DNA of 64,000 nt from Circinella minor (taxonomy: Eukaryota > Mucoromycota > Mucoromycetes > Mucorales > Lichtheimiaceae), in contig JAEPRB010000160.1 in the NCBI GenBank assembly GCA_016758965.1, positions 1-64,000 on the forward strand. The letters are read 5' to 3'. The notes beneath the pieces are model-generated. The model was not told the origin of the DNA. It saw nothing but the letters and a program-made list of their open reading frames with translations, and ran no database searches. Of this stretch, positions 1-12,829 are shown piece after piece. The position numbers and the translations under genes were made by a program. Within the stretch, counting starts at the first letter, position 1; each line of letters begins with the position of its first letter.

Positions 1-1250
1 ACCCCATCGCTGCTTGGAGCAAGAAGATCATAGTAAAGAGTATCCCATTCAAACATGAAACACCTCTCGTGTTCACAACTTCACCATAGCGGTCCATGAC
101 CATGAACACCAGTTGCCCTGTATAACCGCCGGCGCGCAGCACTCGCCGAAAGAGGTGTTTCATCAATTCAATTCATACAGTTAAAAGAATATATGAAAGT
201 TAGCTTGCATAATAAGATCAGCAATAATATATAACATCAAAGAAAGCAATCCAAAGTTAGCTTACCATTTCATAAGCAGAATAACAATATACATATTCTT
301 TGCTATGACGAATACGTGCACGCAGGCTCAAGCCCACCCAACACACAGACAAGTGTACAGCACGACACACCCTCAAGCCCCATCGCTGCTTGGAGCAAGA
401 AGATCACAGTAAAGAGTATCCCATTCAAACATGAAACACCTCTCGTGTTCACAACTTCACCATCGCGGTCCATGACCATGAACACCAGTTGCCCTGTATA
501 ACCGCCGGCGCGCAGCACTCGCCGAAAGAGGTGTTTCATCAATTCAATTCATACAGTTAAAAGAATATATGAAAGTTAGCTTGTATAATAAGATCAGCAA
601 TAATATATAACATCAAAGAAAGCAATCCAAAGTTAGCTTACCATTTCATAAGCAGAATAACAATATACATATTCTTTACTATGACGAATACGTGCACGCA
701 GGCTCAAGCCCACCCAACACACAGACAAGTGTACAGCACGACACACCCTCAAACCCCATCGCTGCTTGGAGCAAGAAGATCATAGTAAAGAGTATCCCAT
801 TCAAACATGAAACACCTCTCGTGTTCACAACTTCACCATAGCGGTCCATGACCATGAACACCAGTTGCCCTGTATAACCACCGGCGCGCAGCACTCGCCG
901 AAAGAGGTGTTTCGTCATTTCAATTCATACAGTTAAAAGAATATATAAAAGTTAGCTTGTATAATAAGATCAGCAATAATATATAACATCAAAGAAAGTA
1001 ATCTAAAGTTAGCTTACCATTTCATAAGCAGAATAACAATATACATATTCTTTACTATGACGAATACGTGCACGCAGGCTCAAGCCCACCCAACACACAG
1101 ACAAGTGTACAGCACGACACACCCTCAAGCCCCATCGCTGCTTGGAGCAAGAAGATCATAGTAAAGAGTATCCCATTCACACATGTAACACCTCTCGTGT
1201 TCACAACTTCATTATCACGGTCCATGATCATGAACATCAGTTGCCTTGTC
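1..1250. repeat. 376-bp tandem repeat array, about 3.3 copies, open at left edge
   Basis: A block beginning with CCCCATCGCTGCTTGGAGC recurs at about positions 3, 379, 755 and 1131, an exact 376-bp spacing. The units are nearly identical; the last one drifts and breaks off near 1245. On the minus strand each full unit keeps a 79-codon open frame (303-542, 679-918; shortened at 1055-1237). After it comes a second open stretch that ends at a GTAAGC donor-like site. The unit could therefore be an amplified exon-plus-intron piece of a gene lying to the left. I do not recognise the encoded peptide. Because the array continues beyond position 1, its full copy number is unknown. Confidence 0.9.
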
Positions 1251-1629
1251 TAACCGCCAGCAGCACGGAAAAAGTTGTACTGGAGACATGAAAATCAAGC
1301 GTTGGAATTTTTTTTTACGTTCGGAGAAAAAGAGCGGAAATTCTCTAGAAACTAATGGGTGTTATTGTAACTCTGCTAGTCGTATTTCCATGGAAAATCT
1401 TTACTACATCCAATATAATTTCAATATGTTACTAAAAGTATATGATGATCATTATCTTTAACAGATTATTTATCTCGCTTAGTGTACACCCTACATGAGT
1501 CAATGCCATAGTATAGCTTTCCGTTGTACAGAGAACAACTATGTAACTATGTGACTGTATTGGGGAAATTAAAATAATGGTCGTTTTTATACAACACTAA
1601 AACAAAACGGCTTTTTATGAGATTACTAC

Positions 1630-3261
1630 ATGTCGGATCTTGACAAGTATTTGCAGAACGATTTGGAAGAAGCGGTAATAGCATTTTCAGATCGTGTAAG
1701 GAAAGAATATTTGAAGCGCTTGGATAAGCAGGAAAAGAAGAAGTTTGTTGAAAATCCAGTATGCCAAAAGGTAAGAAAAATATGTGTTTGTGAGTTAGAA
1801 AAAAGTAGTACTGACTACGTATATACACTTCAGGTATACGAATCAGATAATATAAAGTTAAACCATACGGATCTATCGATGGGAACGGTGATCAAAAGAT
1901 ATACTGCCGAATTTTACGAACAGTATAGTCATCTAGATCGCAATATCCAGTGCGCAATAATGTATGTGGTACTAGTAGTTAGATATGGTTGTTGAGCAAT
2001 GAAATAAATTGACAGATATATGTACATCATCGTATAGGCTCGGGCTGAATTCTATCCTCGATTTAACTGGAGATAAAAGAATACCGCCATATCAAAGTCA
2101 TCTTTTTCACTCAAATGACTGGAAACTTTTGCAAAAAAAGTTTAAGCGTGTATTCACGAAAATTGATATGTTTGATAACAAAACGATCATTAAAAAAGTG
2201 TCTCATATCGAGAAGGTATACTAAAAACAGCACCAAATATGAAGTTTACAACGGATTAATCTAATCGAAAGATACAATGATATATAGGTGGTACTTGGAT
2301 CTGTGGAAAAGGCTTATGACGAAGCTGCAAAAGCAGAAAGTAATGCACATATTGCAACGGAGGCGGATATTTTTGCCATCTACTACCACGTGTAAGAAAT
2401 TCAAACAGAAATTTGTGAAAAAAAATGATATTTACACTTTTTATAGTTTAGAAATTCTTCAATTTAGTATCCAACCAGATCAACAGATTGCTAGTGATGA
2501 TGATGATGTTATGAAATGGCCTCGTGTGATTGAGACAGTCTTTCGGCGCGGTAATCTGCGTTGTGAATGGTAGTTATATTGCTTGCATAATTATTTATTC
2601 AGTAGAAGAAATTAATCATTAGATTTAGGCAAAAAATCAAAACTGGAAATTTGGAACTCCAAATCAAGTCGAAAATAGAAAGAACAAGTGATACCACCCA
2701 ATCGGATGGATCGGCCGCGACAGACAAAATCAAATTATTGATAACATCTAAATTAATTCTTGACCACCTTCTGGCCACAACAGAGAATCAAGATGATATT
2801 GCAGTTCCAGCACTTCATTTATGTGGTAACGCATTATCAAAATATGGTTTCGTAATGTACGTATCTAACTGACCATCTTTCGCTTAATCCTTTGCCTCAC
2901 TCATAGGTCACGAAATAAAATTGATTTCGTTACGCCTGGCTGCTGACGGCGTATATGTTGCTGTTATGGAAGGTTTTTCAAGATTCCCGAGGAGTGCGAC
3001 CGACTTGCACGTACTTCGAAAAATAATCAACATTCTTTACAAATTCAAGGTAAACATTCTTTATTATCTTCATGTCATTTTAAATCCTTCTTATATCAAC
3101 TCACTAGGATAACTATATAGCTGGCGACAGAAACGATAGCAAATTTAAAACAGATGCATCAAAGCGAGAAGTCAAAACGTCATCCTGGTACCCGTGGCAC
3201 TTGCTGGCCGATGGGAAAGGACGAAAATCTCCTTAAAATACCTGATAATTTTACACATTGA
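1630..3261 (+). CDS. Lineage-specific multi-exon gene, family copy A (intact), unknown function
   Basis: Eight exons give an uninterrupted 384-residue protein: 1630-1770, 1834-1961, 2038-2215, 2288-2391, 2447-2569, 2629-2825, 2907-3049 and 3121-3261. All junctions are GT-AG and all phases agree. The start MSDLDKYLQNDLEEAV is the first ATG of the open frame. I recognise no named domain. Landmarks shared with copy B are LSMGTVIKR in exon 2, LGLNSILDLT in exon 3, VFRRGNLRCEW at the end of exon 5, DKIKLLITSKLILDHLLA in exon 6, and RLAADGVYV plus INILYKFK in exon 7. There is no signal peptide or membrane segment, so a soluble intracellular protein is likely. Five related copies or relics lie within the next 13 kb. 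The intact frame and conserved splice sites suggest an expressed gene; its function is not inferred. Confidence 0.8.
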
Positions 3262-4060
3262 ACGCCACTTGATCCTGTTTTTTTCTGTGCGATGTATTGT
3301 ACTATGTTTATTTTAAAGTCAAATTGTGTACATAAAATAATTATATAGCAAGAAATAATAATAGTATATGATGAGAATGATTGATGGTTCTTAGTTCTGT
3401 ATTATGACAAGGGGATAGAAGGTGGTGGAAAGAATTATATATTTATACCATCATGCTTGATTAACAATGGGTCTTGTACTATGCTCCAGATATTCTCTTT
3501 ATCTTTTTTGAGCTCTTCCATGTTAATTATTTTCCCACTCGATTATTGTGTATTCTGTGTAACCACCTAAAGAGATTCACATACCAACATATTATATCAG
3601 TATTCCTGTTAAATAAACGCTCATTCACATTCAAAGACCCGAGTGGCTTACCTCTTCAAAACTTTATGTGGATCTGGTGTTGTTTATAAACATTCGAATA
3701 GAATCTGGGGAGACATCAAGCATGATGTTTTTTGAGCAACCCCAAGAAGTGGACCACCTTGTATATGTTCGCAAATAAAAAGCATGACTCCTGTTCGTTT
3801 GTAAACGAAACATCATTTGATGACTCTTTCCATATATATCTCATGCACCAATACCAACTCTCTTCCTGTTGCCACTGATAACCTCCAGCATCGTACTCCA
3901 CGTCCAGTCCATATTAGGCATTAATATCCTAATACTCTTGTTCAGAATTATTATACTTGAAAGATCAATTTCATGAGATATATATAAAACACATCCCAAT
4001 TATTGATTCTTGTTGTCCAAAGTCTTCATTCGTCAGTTTAATGATTTAATAAAGTTTTTC
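3262..4060. other. Gene-free stretch with one coding-like segment
   Basis: Downstream of copy A the sequence is AT-rich. On the minus strand, about 3716-3901, an open stretch carries YDAGGYQWQQEESWYWCM and related text with a protein-like composition (many Trp, Tyr and Glu). I cannot attach it to a start codon, splice sites or a family. It may be a relic of another gene. Nothing else is evident. Confidence 0.3.
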
Positions 4061-4700
4061 AATTGCTGCACACCAAAAAACTGGCTATTGCTTTATTGTA
4101 TTTTGTAGTAGCAAGTAGTTGATCGAGAATTAACTTGGACTCTACTAATAGCTTGACCTTGTCGGTGTCGGTGTCGCTTTTGCTAATTGGTGTTTTCTCC
4201 TTTGCTACTTCACAATTGGCATGGTCACTATCTGTTACAGCTCCGAGATCGCCCCAGAAACGAAAGTAGTTTTATCTCGTGTAACTTCTCTCCCACTTGC
4301 TCCCTAGTAATTGATACCTTTATAAATAAATTTGAACACTGTTTTTACAAAGTATGTTTTTACAAATTAATACAAAAGCCTACCACTTGTGATGAAGTTA
4401 GCTTCCTTGGACTACCATTTCAGTGGTATCATCACATTTTTCAATAAGGCCATCGACATAGGTTGTGTCATACCTATCGGTATTTTGGAACAAGTAAGCA
4501 TGCAGTTCAAGCGTTTTCAAGCTACAAATACATTTATCTCGGCAATCCTAAACTGGGTTCTATAATATCGAGATTGTTTTAAAGTTTTAAACTTACCCTT
4601 CATAATGAATTTTAAAATGTCCATCCGTTTTTGTTCTTGTTTCGGCATAACATGGTTTACCAATGTCTGTTAATACCACCTGAAAAATCCCATGGCAGCA
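4060..4700 (-). pseudogene. Relic E of the copy A/B family (exons 4-6 region)
   Basis: Read on the minus strand, this stretch matches copy B exon by exon. It holds parts of the exon with KAESKAK-like text, the short exon ending in a CTTCGTTG-like segment, and the exon encoding the conserved DTDKVKLLVESKLI block (about 4120-4190). The match is clear at the nucleotide level, for example the run corresponding to TCGGTGTCGCTTTTGCTAA, which carries a duplicated GGTGTC. Frames are broken by indels and stops, and the 5' and 3' exons are missing. It is a decayed copy lying on the strand opposite copy A. Confidence 0.75.
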
Positions 4701-6138
4701 TCGAGTTAAAAATATATGATCAAGCATAATTTAGAGGGAAAAAGGTTCACACCAATTCAATAGCTTTCGACTTTTTCTGTCAGGTCCAACTTTTTCAAAA
4801 CATAAACTTGTAAATATCTTCCGTTCCTTTTTTAAAAAAAGTAAAATAAAATAACTCTTCATACCTGAACGAAATGGAAAGATGATCATTATTATTATGT
4901 AATGTTAATTAATAATAAATATTAAAGAGTTTTGGGGATGATTTATTTCCAAGGAATCACTTACTACTTTTATAAAATACTTGACAATAGTTGATAATAT
5001 GATAATAAAGATCATAAAAATATAGAATGTTTCATGGTTATGTTAAAACAAATAGTAAAGTAGACTATTTGAAAACAAAGAACAAATTTATTGCTGGTAC
5101 AGATTGACTTAAACTATCATTTGTCGAAAATTAATATCTTTCGGATGATAATACTGCCACCAATGAGATGGTCAAAATTCTATTAGCCATAGATAGATTT
5201 GTAGAAATTTATTATATATTTTATAAAAAATAGAAAGAAAAAAAAAGATGAAAAGAGATGATAGTGTATGTGAGTGTAATGTTGAAAAGTATGTAGTAAT
5301 TTCTTTACGTACAATTTTTCCTTTTCTCTGTTGCTTGTTGGTTTTCATAGTACCATTTAATATTTCTAGTATTTTTGCGAGAGCCTCAACATTCTATATT
5401 TCTTCATTAAGAATGGTGGTTGCTATTCAACAAGAGCCCTGGAAATCATCTGAATATTCTTTGGTAGATAATAGTATCTATGTTCAAGAAATATTTGGAA
5501 ACAAGTTTTATTGTTGTTCTTGTATCTATTTTGTTTTTTATTGAGACTTCCCATAGTTAAAAAAAATGGAGCTGTAATCAAAAGCAGGAACATTGTGTAA
5601 CCATAAATCATCCACTTTCCACGTTACACATTGCTTATCCCTTTCTCGAAATATTAGCATTACTTAGTAAAATACGTATCATATTTTGATAAAAGTCTGA
5701 AGTGATAACCCTCGATGGAGAATGTTTTTTTTTCTAGAAACTGTTCCGTACCATCTCTTTAAAATACTTAAATTAACATATATTACAGCTCAAAAAGTTC
5801 ATAGCTTCTTTCTGACAATTTTGTGTCAATCCCCAACAAGATCCCAGCTCATATTTTGACGGTTTAAGCCAGTATGCACGTTAACCGTTTTTTTTATGTC
5901 ACTCGTTCATGAATACCTACCCATTGACACACTTATTTACCTTAAGCTGTGATGAGTTATGTATTACGTACTTTGGTCAACTATTCAGCTTTTTTATTAT
6001 CAATAATGAACATCTTTTTTTTTCAATACATATTCGTTGATCAGATATAAATGAAATTGTTTTTTAATTTTTAGTTTTCAAGGAAAACGATAGCATCTAT
6101 TGCACTTACAAAAAAAACATACTTACCTTTTTTAATAG
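4701..6138. other. AT-rich intergenic DNA
   Basis: No convincing gene. A 98-codon open frame on the plus strand at 5248-5544 has no family resemblance and a composition expected of AT-rich DNA. I see no repeat or RNA gene here. Confidence 0.5.
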
Positions 6139-6455
6139 GTACTGTAATCAAGAAAAAATATGTTGCTGAGGAACCCAAAAATTATCACAAGTTAAAGCGT
6201 TCGAATCGTTGTGTTGTCAAGTATGTATATAAATTAGTTTCACGTATTGATGTTGTACGTCTTTTTTGGAAGGATACGTATGATAATATATGTACTAATA
6301 CATGAGTACTATGAGCTACTCTCTGTATTTTGCTTACTGATACCTACATACTAGTTCAATACTGTCATGGGATTTCTCAGATGGTGCTAACATACATCGA
6401 AAAATCAAAGTCAATCGACGAGCGTCAAGATTATCATCATCATCTTTTAAACTAA
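6139..6455 (+). pseudogene. Relic F of the copy A/B family (two exon remnants)
   Basis: At 6139-6220 the frame reads GTVIKKKYVAEEPKNYHK and ends on a GTATGT donor in the same phase as the second homologous exon of copies A and B (LGTVIKK or MGTVIKR in those copies). It follows a TTTAATAG acceptor. At 6381, after a TTTCTCAG acceptor, MVLTYIEKSKS resembles the VVLGSVEKAYD exon of copy A. The exon that should lie between them is missing and the second exon ends in a stop. This is the most diverged member of the nest and is not closely related to copy B at the DNA level. Confidence 0.5.
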
Positions 6456-8948
6456 TTTCAATACCAGTACGTATCAACATTTGTTTTTACAATAAAAGGA
6501 TTAATTACAGAGAAAGAATATAAATACGTAAGCACAAGATATCAGAAAGGAATTAATTTGATGGATTTACACACTGTTTTTTTAATAACTAACCCTTCCA
6601 CGATCAAATATCCTTATACTTTTTTTTTATCGAATTATAATAATGATTAATCGAAGCGCTCAACGTATTATAATAAAAGTAATATCCGCAAGCAGTGCAC
6701 CTATAACTGAAAAAGGTAGTGATAGTACATATGCCATGAGAAGCACTGGTTCATGGTCAGCAACATCACTATCATTTGGCGACAGCCATGGGTAGAAATA
6801 AAAGCATGAGATATGTAACTCGAGACTCTGCAACATTTGGCTTAAACGTCGATTATCGAGAGCTGCGACAGTGGCACCATGGCCGATACACATCTATGAG
6901 GACACTAATACGCTGCAGCTGAATAGTACCTGACAAAGTCAAGTTTCTCATTGAAACGGAACTTATCCTCAATCACTTAATGTTGATAATAATAATTTGA
7001 TTCCGTTCCATGGATTACATCTTTATATATGGTAATATATAGAAAATCTTTGTAGGTCCCTTGATTATTATTTTATATCTGCTTCTCTCGGTGGCTCACT
7101 CTCGTTATTTTATAAATCATGAATTCTTTATTTATTGGGCATTGCTGCAAATAGTTCCTATATTGGAGTTGTTGGAGAAGCTTTCGTAATGTTTCAAAGA
7201 GATTTCATCAAACGTAGAAGCCTTTTTGATAGATCATAATCAACCTCTATTTACGTATGTGCTTGTTCGCCTTTTAATAATATACGTAATACAATACAAT
7301 ATACCATAGCTACCTGCTGGAAATTTTGCAAACATCAAACAATTATTTATAAAACCTGCGCCTGCCGTGCTGCACCATAAGTTCCGAGCTAGATGGCCGT
7401 TCCAAATTTTCTAGGGACATTAAAATTATCGTGCACGTAGTAATACTAGCAGTAGAATGTATACTAATTTAATTGCAATTCTTATATTTATATATCGCAT
7501 ACGTAAATAATTTTTTTTTATTTATCCATTACGTAAGGATTCAATGCCGCTCGATGCTATGAAAGTGAAATATCACCTCAATTACATCCCCTCCCAACAT
7601 ATAAGCTTATATTTGTAACTCTTCATTTATCATGTACATTGTCTTCTTATTTAATACCTTAGTTCAACATCTTCTCATTACTCCCCGACTACTCCTCCAC
7701 CAAACTTTTTTCCCATTAAGGGGTTTTTTTAGTTATGGTAGCAACGCTTTTAATATTCATTTTTATATATAATCTTATCCCTTTGTACCGCAAGGAAGCG
7801 ACTGTATGTCTATAGACGAATTTCACTTAGTCTTCCATAATAAATAAACAAAAAAAAATTTTCAACTATGAAAGTGAAATAAAAGGGGATGTGAAAATTT
7901 TCCTATGTTATTTTTACCATTCCTTGATTTTTGGTGAAGTTAATGAGGTGTAAAAATTAACGGATATGAAATCAACGGGGATTGTCTGTAGAAAGCTATA
8001 TTATCATAGAAAACCGATCGATATAAAAACAACACTTCCGATTTGAACGTACAAATGGTTACATTATAAAAAGCTTTTACAACAAATTACTTGGTGCATA
8101 ATTCATAATTCTTCCGCTCTTGACTTATGAGAATTCAGTGTGATGCTCATTATCAAAAATATTGCTATACGATAATACGTACGTATAAACGCGTTTTCTT
8201 CGAAAGCAAATATGTAGCAAAAGAAAAACCCATATTGTAGATAAATGATTTTACATTGGCTCTTATCTTCCTTTTCTCTGCTCAATGGTACAGAACCGAA
8301 ATGTAATGTAACAATACGTCATGAATTGGTAGCACTTTCTGTTGATTATTGCATACAGACAAACTAGTTTCTTTTTTTAGACGTTGATTTTTTCTCCTCG
8401 GATTCAGCAACCACTTTAATAAGAATATAGCTAATATGTGCAGTCATTAAAATAGAATTATGACAGTCTATTTTCTTTATCTTTGATCTTGCACAGTTAT
8501 TTATACCTTATTATACTACACACTTTCCGTTCTAAATAAAATATATAAGCATTCTGTAAAACTGAAAACAACAGAGAGTTACAGTATACAATGTCTTTTT
8601 TGGTACATAACAGCACAAGTTTTTTTTTTTTTTTTTTCGTCACTTTTTTTTGACATTATATTATAGCTGTTATAATATTAAAGATATTTACAAAGGTTTA
8701 TTATATATATACATATAAGAGTACGTAACAAAAAAGAAAAAAAAAAGAAAGGGACAGCGGCAGAGATAAAGAGACAAGGATTAAAGAGACAAAGAGAGAC
8801 AGGGAGAGAGTATTAAAATCACTCTATATAATATAAAGCGTCGTGTTACGTAGTGTCAGTACAAAACGCTATGCAATAATTATAAATATAAGTATCTTAT
8901 CGTTTTACAGCAAAACATTGCTTACCAATTGTCATTGTTTCTATGATA
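6456..8948. other. Intergenic DNA between relic F and copy B
   Basis: Mostly AT-rich, with poly-T/poly-A runs (for example 8622-8637) and a purine-rich GAGACA/GAGAGA tract around 8750-8810. A stretch at about 6660-6900 is open on the minus strand with some protein-like composition (LPFSVIGALLADITFI). It has no splice context, and I cannot support a gene. Confidence 0.4.
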
Positions 8949-10934
8949 TTATTGATTAACCTTGACGAATGGTTCGGGAGGGCTTGGAATCTTTTTACGC
9001 TTATCGTTTGACGGGAACGGCCATGTGCCTCGGGACTTGGGGTGGGGTGTGACAGCGGAAGTAACGACGAATGCCTGTTTTATATTTGCAATTTTCTCCG
9101 TTGCAAACTATTACATATTATATTTTATTATATCAGTAAAAGACTGCTACGTAGGCATAAAATATGTAGATGGTAAAGAAAAAAGTCTTACCCGAAACTT
9201 ATATAAAATGTTGATGACATTGCGTAAATTATAAAGCTCGGTAGCATTTCTCGGAAACATTGCTTGAGCTTCTTCAGCTCCAACATACAAGCCATCAGCG
9301 GCAAGGCGCAAAGAATAAAGGTAAATCTTGTTACCTATAAAAAAATATGAGACAAATGGATAAATATATAGTATTACAGAAACATATACGTAAAATCTTA
9401 TTATATTACCACAAAGCTGCAAGGCAGGAATAGCTATCGACTTTTCGTAATTGGTTGTCGCAAGGAAATAGTCGAGAATTAACTTAGATTCTACCAATAG
9501 CTTGACCTTATCGGTGTCGCTTTTGCTAATTGGCGTTTTCTCTTTTGCTACTTCACAATTGGCATGGTCATCCTCACGATTTTTTTCCGCCTTTGTGTCT
9601 GTTACAAGTCTGAGGTCAACTTTGAATCCAAAACTGGTTTTCTCCCGTGTTACGTCTCCTACACTTTCACCCCTATAAATTAAAATAATTAAAATATATA
9701 TATAACGATAATGTAACACACACTAATGCAAATCTTTACCATTTGCAACGAAGGTTGCTTCTTCTAAAAACAGTCTCAACCACACCTCCCCACTCTTTAA
9801 TAAGGCCATCTGCCTCGGTTGTGTCCGGGCCATTTGTATTCTGAAATATATACGCATGAAACTCCAGCGTTTCCAAACTATGAAGTAAATTTATCCATTT
9901 AGCAACAGTAAACTAATTTTTATCAATACTGTTTAAAAGTTTTAAACTTACGCTTTATAATAAATGGCAAAAACATCTTTATCACTATCGACTTTTGCTT
10001 TACTTTCACCTTTTGATGCTGCGAATCGGGCTTTCCCAATATCTTTCAGTGCTGTCTAAGAAATTCCATACGTAATAGTATTGGGTTAGTATATAATATT
10101 AAATAAAATCTAAAAAAAATAAATGAAGCAACAATACGGATAGTAATTCAATACCTCTTCAATTTTCGAGATTTTGTTTTTCATATCAGCAAACATGTCG
10201 ACGTTTTCAAACACGGATTTGTACCGTTTTTGAATGTTTCTCCAATCTTGAGAATGAAAGAGATATTGTTGTGGATTTTTACTCCTCTCTGATTTAGAAA
10301 TATCGATAATTGAGTTCATACCCAATCTATATATAAAATAAGGTACATATGTATTAGTTTTCTATAAATATATAGGAGTAGATATATGATGGCCGAACAA
10401 TATGTACAACACACTAATACATACTTTACGATACATTTGTCTTGATGACTCAGTTGATGAAAAGTCTTACGCTTTTTAATAGCAGCTTTTTTTATGACAG
10501 TACCTAAAGAAAGGTCTGTTTCTTCTAAATATATTCCATCGCATTCTTCAAACTAGTAATAATAAAAATAATAATGTTAGAATATTAATTGTAATAATGA
10601 TGTTATGGCCTTTATGAAAACTCGGAAGCTGAACTGCTATTTACATTTTCTTCTTCTTCTTCTTCTTCTTCTCCTTCTTCTCCTTCTTCTCCTTCTTCTC
10701 CTTCATCACCAGTATCTGTTCTTCTTCTTGTTCTTCTTTCTTGACACCCTTCCTGTAATTTTCTTTTATACACACTCTTCACGGTGTTGGAGAATACTTG
10801 AACTCCTTCATTCAAGTCTTCTTGAATGGTGTTATCAACGTTGTTGCTACTACTGCTGCTGCTATGACCACTGGAGTTTTGGTTAGTAGCCGTTATCACT
10901 AATCAAAAAACATTATCTGTACTTACGTTGTCAT
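8949..10934 (-). CDS. Lineage-specific multi-exon gene, family copy B (intact), unknown function
   Basis: Nine exons on the minus strand give an uninterrupted 446-residue protein: 10934-10927, 10870-10645, 10552-10425, 10326-10155, 10055-9952, 9877-9740, 9672-9410, 9334-9192 and 9107-8949. The first coding exon is only 8 nt (ATGACAAC). It was chosen because its GTAAGT donor joins in frame across a 56-nt intron that contains a perfect TACTAAC branch site. The N-terminal part holds a serine run and a GEEGEE-type acidic tract encoded by a CTTCTC/CTT repeat. The core matches copy A: LGTVIKK, LGMNSIIDIS, VFRRSNLRCKW, GFKVDLRLV, DTDKVKLLVESKLILDYF, RLAADGLYVG and INILYKFR. The tail is Pro/Lys-rich (TPHPKSRGTWPFPSNDKRK). 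No signal peptide or membrane segment is seen. Function is unknown. Confidence 0.82.
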
Positions 10935-12829
10935 GATGAACGCGCTTCGTAAAAAGAAAAAAAAATAAAACAAGATGAATTCTCTCTTCAGCATAGATCG
11001 TGAATTGTTTTATCTTCATGGTTACGTACACTGATTTTTTTTACTATGGATGGGATCCTTATTTGGCAAGACTTCATTATCAGTACTTGCATGCGTTCCA
11101 ACGATGCTATGAGCAAACGATTATCCCATAGCATCCGCATTTGCGGCCCGAGATATAGAGCTGACAAGAATGACTACTATGCCATCAGAATTGTATATAG
11201 GACGACAACAGTAAGCGAAAAAATTATTTGACCATGTGATTCCGAAACAAGTTCATTAAAAGGGTCTCGGGTGGATCCGTGCTAACTTAAGTAGGTTTTG
11301 TTTATTGTTTATTGTTATTATGCACAATGGCAACAACAAAGGTTGTATTTTTTTATCAGCATTAAAAATGAGAGCGGCGGCGCACCCTTGATAAAAGCGT
11401 CAAAGCGAAATCTTATCTTGGCTTTTTTTACCCATAATATCAATGCTGGTAAAGAATAGAATACATGCAGTACATATACACATGTTGTGTTGTATATTAT
11501 TCCATAAAAAAAATACCTCTTGCTCCCTCCATTTTTTTTATTGTTCTTTCCCCTCTCTCTTACAATCTCTCCTACACACACAAATATTTATTTTGATATG
11601 CTATACTTTTCATAAAAGCTTCTAGCTTTAGACCAAATTACAAACAGACATAAATATATATTTTTATATAATGGTATATGGACTTTTTGCTAAATTTTTA
11701 GTTTCGAATCATATTATCGAACATTAAATATTTCTTTTGCATACAGATCACGCGTTGTTTATGAAATACATATTGGTACGCTGCATTAGAAAACCAAGGT
11801 AAATTATTCACGCAACAAAACGTTTCTCGAGAGGGGGGGGGGAGAGAAAGGAAGGGAAGCGTTGGTAACAAAAAAATGTCATGTATTATGTAGCGTGGCA
11901 ACACCTAAAGAAGCTTTAGAGTGATGTCTTTTTTTTCTCTTTCTGTTTTTTTTTTCTACATAATCATTACTCAATTTATTATTATTATCACTATTAGTAG
12001 TATCAGTATTATTTATTTTCGAAGAAATAAACACGAGTTGCCATAATTACTGTATTTCAATTAGGCCAACAGAGTCAGTCATTAAATATAAATAAAATAA
12101 TTGCTACAATCACACGTAAATGCCACGTGTACAAGTACGCTCAGGGCGCACGCACAAGTAACTATTACAAGCACAAGCTACTAAAACCTATGGATAAAAA
12201 GAGTGTAAGACGTTTTTCTCTCTTAAATCAAGCTTCAACTGTGTGTTAAAATATTTTAGTCTATTCTTTTTTACGTATCATATAGCTTGGGGTCATATAC
12301 TCTAATTTCTATTCATTTTTTTGTACGACACGAAAAGACCGTAACAACAGGAAGTCACCTGATCTACTCGCAACATATACAAATGTAGCGCTTATTTTAC
12401 TTTCTTTCCATACTCCAGCTTTCTTTTCTTTTATATAATTACACATTTCCTTCTTTTGAGGGCTCTTTTTTTTTAGTTAGTTATGATGGTCAAAGCCGTT
12501 GGGATTGTATCATTGTATTTTTATTATCACCGTTTCTATCTCGTTCTCTAGTTTAGCTTTTTCCTCCACTACGTAGGCTTCTTTTATTTAACATACGTGA
12601 TCCCCATTTCTTGTCTTTGTGTTTTTTTCAATTCGTAATGTAGTCATAACAACAAGACACAACAAGAATGTGTTTATCTTTATTTGATATATCATTCAAA
12701 CTTTATTTTCTACCTTAACTATAATACAAGTTCTCTTCCTTTTTTTCATACATTTTACTCAACCCTATTAAAAATACGAATGGGACTCCGAGTTTAACTT
12801 TTATAGTAAATTTCATATGCATAATACAG
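10935..12829. other. Intergenic DNA upstream of copy B
   Basis: AT-rich sequence with homopolymer runs, including a G-run at about 11833-11842, and no supported gene. A 61-codon plus-strand frame at 11046-11231 has no partner exons or recognisable similarity. Confidence 0.5.

Noticed and set aside
5248..5544. 98-codon plus-strand frame with hydrophobic segments
   Set aside because: Isolated, with no homologue recognised and no supporting splice or promoter signals; long frames without stops occur by chance at this frequency.
6660..6893. Minus-strand 77-codon frame with a hydrophobic end
   Set aside because: No splice context, homologue or signal; reading both strands gives equally plausible text, so no gene is claimed.
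7650..7830. Possible direct repeat with 16,790-16,950 (both contain GCAAGGAAGCGAC before ATGTCTA)
   Set aside because: Only a short word is shared; the flanking sequence does not align well enough by eye to call a repeat.
10605..10886. Plus-strand frame with a poly-Leu run
   Set aside because: It is the complement of the acidic-tract exon of copy B, caused by CTT/CTC repeats.
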